Source: Candidatus Acetothermia bacterium
GTDB lineage: Bacteria > Bipolaricaulota > Bipolaricaulia > UBA7950 > UBA9294
DNA length: 5,632 bases
Direction of reading: 5' to 3'
NCBI GenBank assembly: GCA_003545155.1
Contig: DQCH01000045.1
Coordinates: 1-5,632, forward strand
Shown here: piece after piece, positions 5,000 through 5,632 of the stretch
How positions within the stretch are numbered: the first letter of the stretch is position 1
How the letters are laid out: each line of letters starts with the position of its first letter
Made by a program: the position numbers and the translations under genes
The notes under the pieces: model-generated
Told to the model about the DNA's origin: nothing
Databases searched by the model: none
What the model saw: only the letters and a program-made list of their open reading frames with translations

Positions 5000-5632
5000 T
5001 CAACAACAGACAACGTGGGTATCTGCTCGTCATCGCTGCTACTGCCTGCTGGGCGAGCCTTGGTCCCTTAGGAAAACTCTCTTTCAATCTAGGAGTCGGA
5101 CCGCAGGCAGTGGTTACACTGCGGACGATCACTACAATTGCAATCGTCTTCCCAGCCCTTCTCATCTACAGACGTCAGCTTCTACGTCTGCCAAGAGGTT
5201 CGCTCCCTTTGTTCATCGCTCTTGGTCTTTCGGTAGCACTCAACTACAGCAGCTTTTTTTAAGCGGTTGCTTCACTGCCGGTAGGAGTTGCTATCTCGTT
5301 GTTTTATCTCTATCCGGTGTTTGTCGCCATTGGGGCCCGATTCACGCTTAAGGAGCGTTCCCCACTCGAAAAACCCACCGCTCTTTTAATCGCTGTCTTC
5401 GGGTGCAGCCTTATTTTTGGAGTTTGGGAGAACTCCATTTCAATCTCCGCGGCGGGAATCTTTTTCGCCCTCTCCTCCACCTCCGGCTGTGCCGCCTATA
5501 CACTGCTGGTCAAGGTGGCGGTGCGCGAGCATCCACCGGAACGTGTTCTCGCCTATTCCCTCGCCTTTGCTCTCCCCTTTCTGCTCCTGGTAACCTCACT
5601 CGCGAGCCGGGCAAGTATTACCGCCACTGTGG
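4984..5632 (+). pseudogene. EamA/DMT-family transporter gene interrupted by an in-frame TAA (partial, runs off the window)
   Basis: The frame encodes a hydrophobic protein of the drug/metabolite transporter (EamA) type, usually about 300 residues with ten membrane helices in two repeats; substrate unknown. Helices can be seen at about codons 12-31 (LLVIAATACWASLGPLGKLS), 40-62 and 73-92. A TAA at 5260-5262 (codon 93) then interrupts it, and the same frame resumes without a gap as AVASLPVGVAISLFYLYPVF and stays open to the window end (123 further codons). That second part carries the typical PVGVAISLFYLYPVFVA helix, a cytoplasmic TLKERSPLEKP loop and the start of the second EamA repeat (AAGIFFALSSTSGCAAYTLL). 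The start is also poor: TTG at 4984 precedes its only Shine-Dalgarno (AGGAGG, 4987-4992), and the codon correctly spaced from that site is ATC (4999-5001). No convincing plus-strand promoter is visible. Most likely a decaying gene; a sequence error or polymorphism at the TAA cannot be excluded. Confidence 0.75.
4987..4992 (+). promoter_or_regulatory. Orphan Shine-Dalgarno before the transporter frame
   Basis: AGGAGG on the plus strand. No ATG, GTG or TTG lies at a suitable distance downstream in the transporter frame; the codon 6 bases away is ATC (4999-5001). The nearest usual start codon, TTG at 4984, lies upstream of the site and cannot use it. This may be a former ATG start now lost. Confidence 0.5.

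Noticed and set aside
4938..5165. 76-codon in-frame N-terminal extension of metG
   Set aside because: It crosses the metG promoter and the divergent transporter frame, shows no MetRS-like residues, and a well-spaced GAGGAG marks GTG 4937 as the start.
5250..5266. Programmed frameshift or transcription slippage at the T7 run in the transporter gene
   Set aside because: The frame before and after the TAA is identical, so a single-base shift would not restore the downstream protein.

Overview
The window shows a compact bacterial housekeeping locus. Six genes and the start of a seventh read on the minus strand (infC fragment, nadD, obgE, rpmA, a Prp/YsxB-like gene, rplU) together with a split methionyl-tRNA synthetase (metG plus a separate tRNA-binding subunit). 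A divergent plus-strand EamA/DMT-type transporter gene occupies the right end. Ribosomal proteins L21 and L27, ObgE and IF-3 mark the organism as bacterial. The MetRS has archaeal-like features (SAWPY/PHLGN, two zinc knuckles, FSKS). Together with the divergent Prp-like protein this suggests a lineage away from the well-studied Firmicutes and Proteobacteria, possibly an uncultivated deep-branching phylum. I cannot name it from sequence alone.

Layout in transcription order on the minus strand: a consensus-like promoter (TTGGCA-17-TATAAT) drives metG, whose stop codon directly abuts the tRNA-binding subunit gene. A second sigma70-like promoter (TTGAAA-17-TAAAAT) sits in the 58-base gap before rplU. 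It would drive rplU - prp-like - rpmA - obgE - nadD - infC, a chain with gaps of 11, 12 and 37 bases, one overlap, and a final gap of 9 bases. No rho-independent terminator is visible between the two units, so metG transcripts may run into rplU. On the plus strand the EamA-family reading frame begins within the metG promoter and is cut by one in-frame TAA, with the same frame staying open to the window edge.

Functionally the cluster joins tRNA charging (MetRS), 50S assembly (L21, L27, ObgE), NAD synthesis (NadD) and translation initiation (IF-3). The most notable points are these: (1) infC has no ATG/GTG/TTG available and appears to start at AUA behind an ideal Shine-Dalgarno; (2) the Prp-like protein contains no cysteine and lacks the catalytic His, while L27 next to it starts directly at MAHK without the extension Prp would remove; (3) the MetRS body and its tRNA-binding domain are separated by exactly one in-frame amber codon; (4) the transporter gene is interrupted and also lacks a good start codon.
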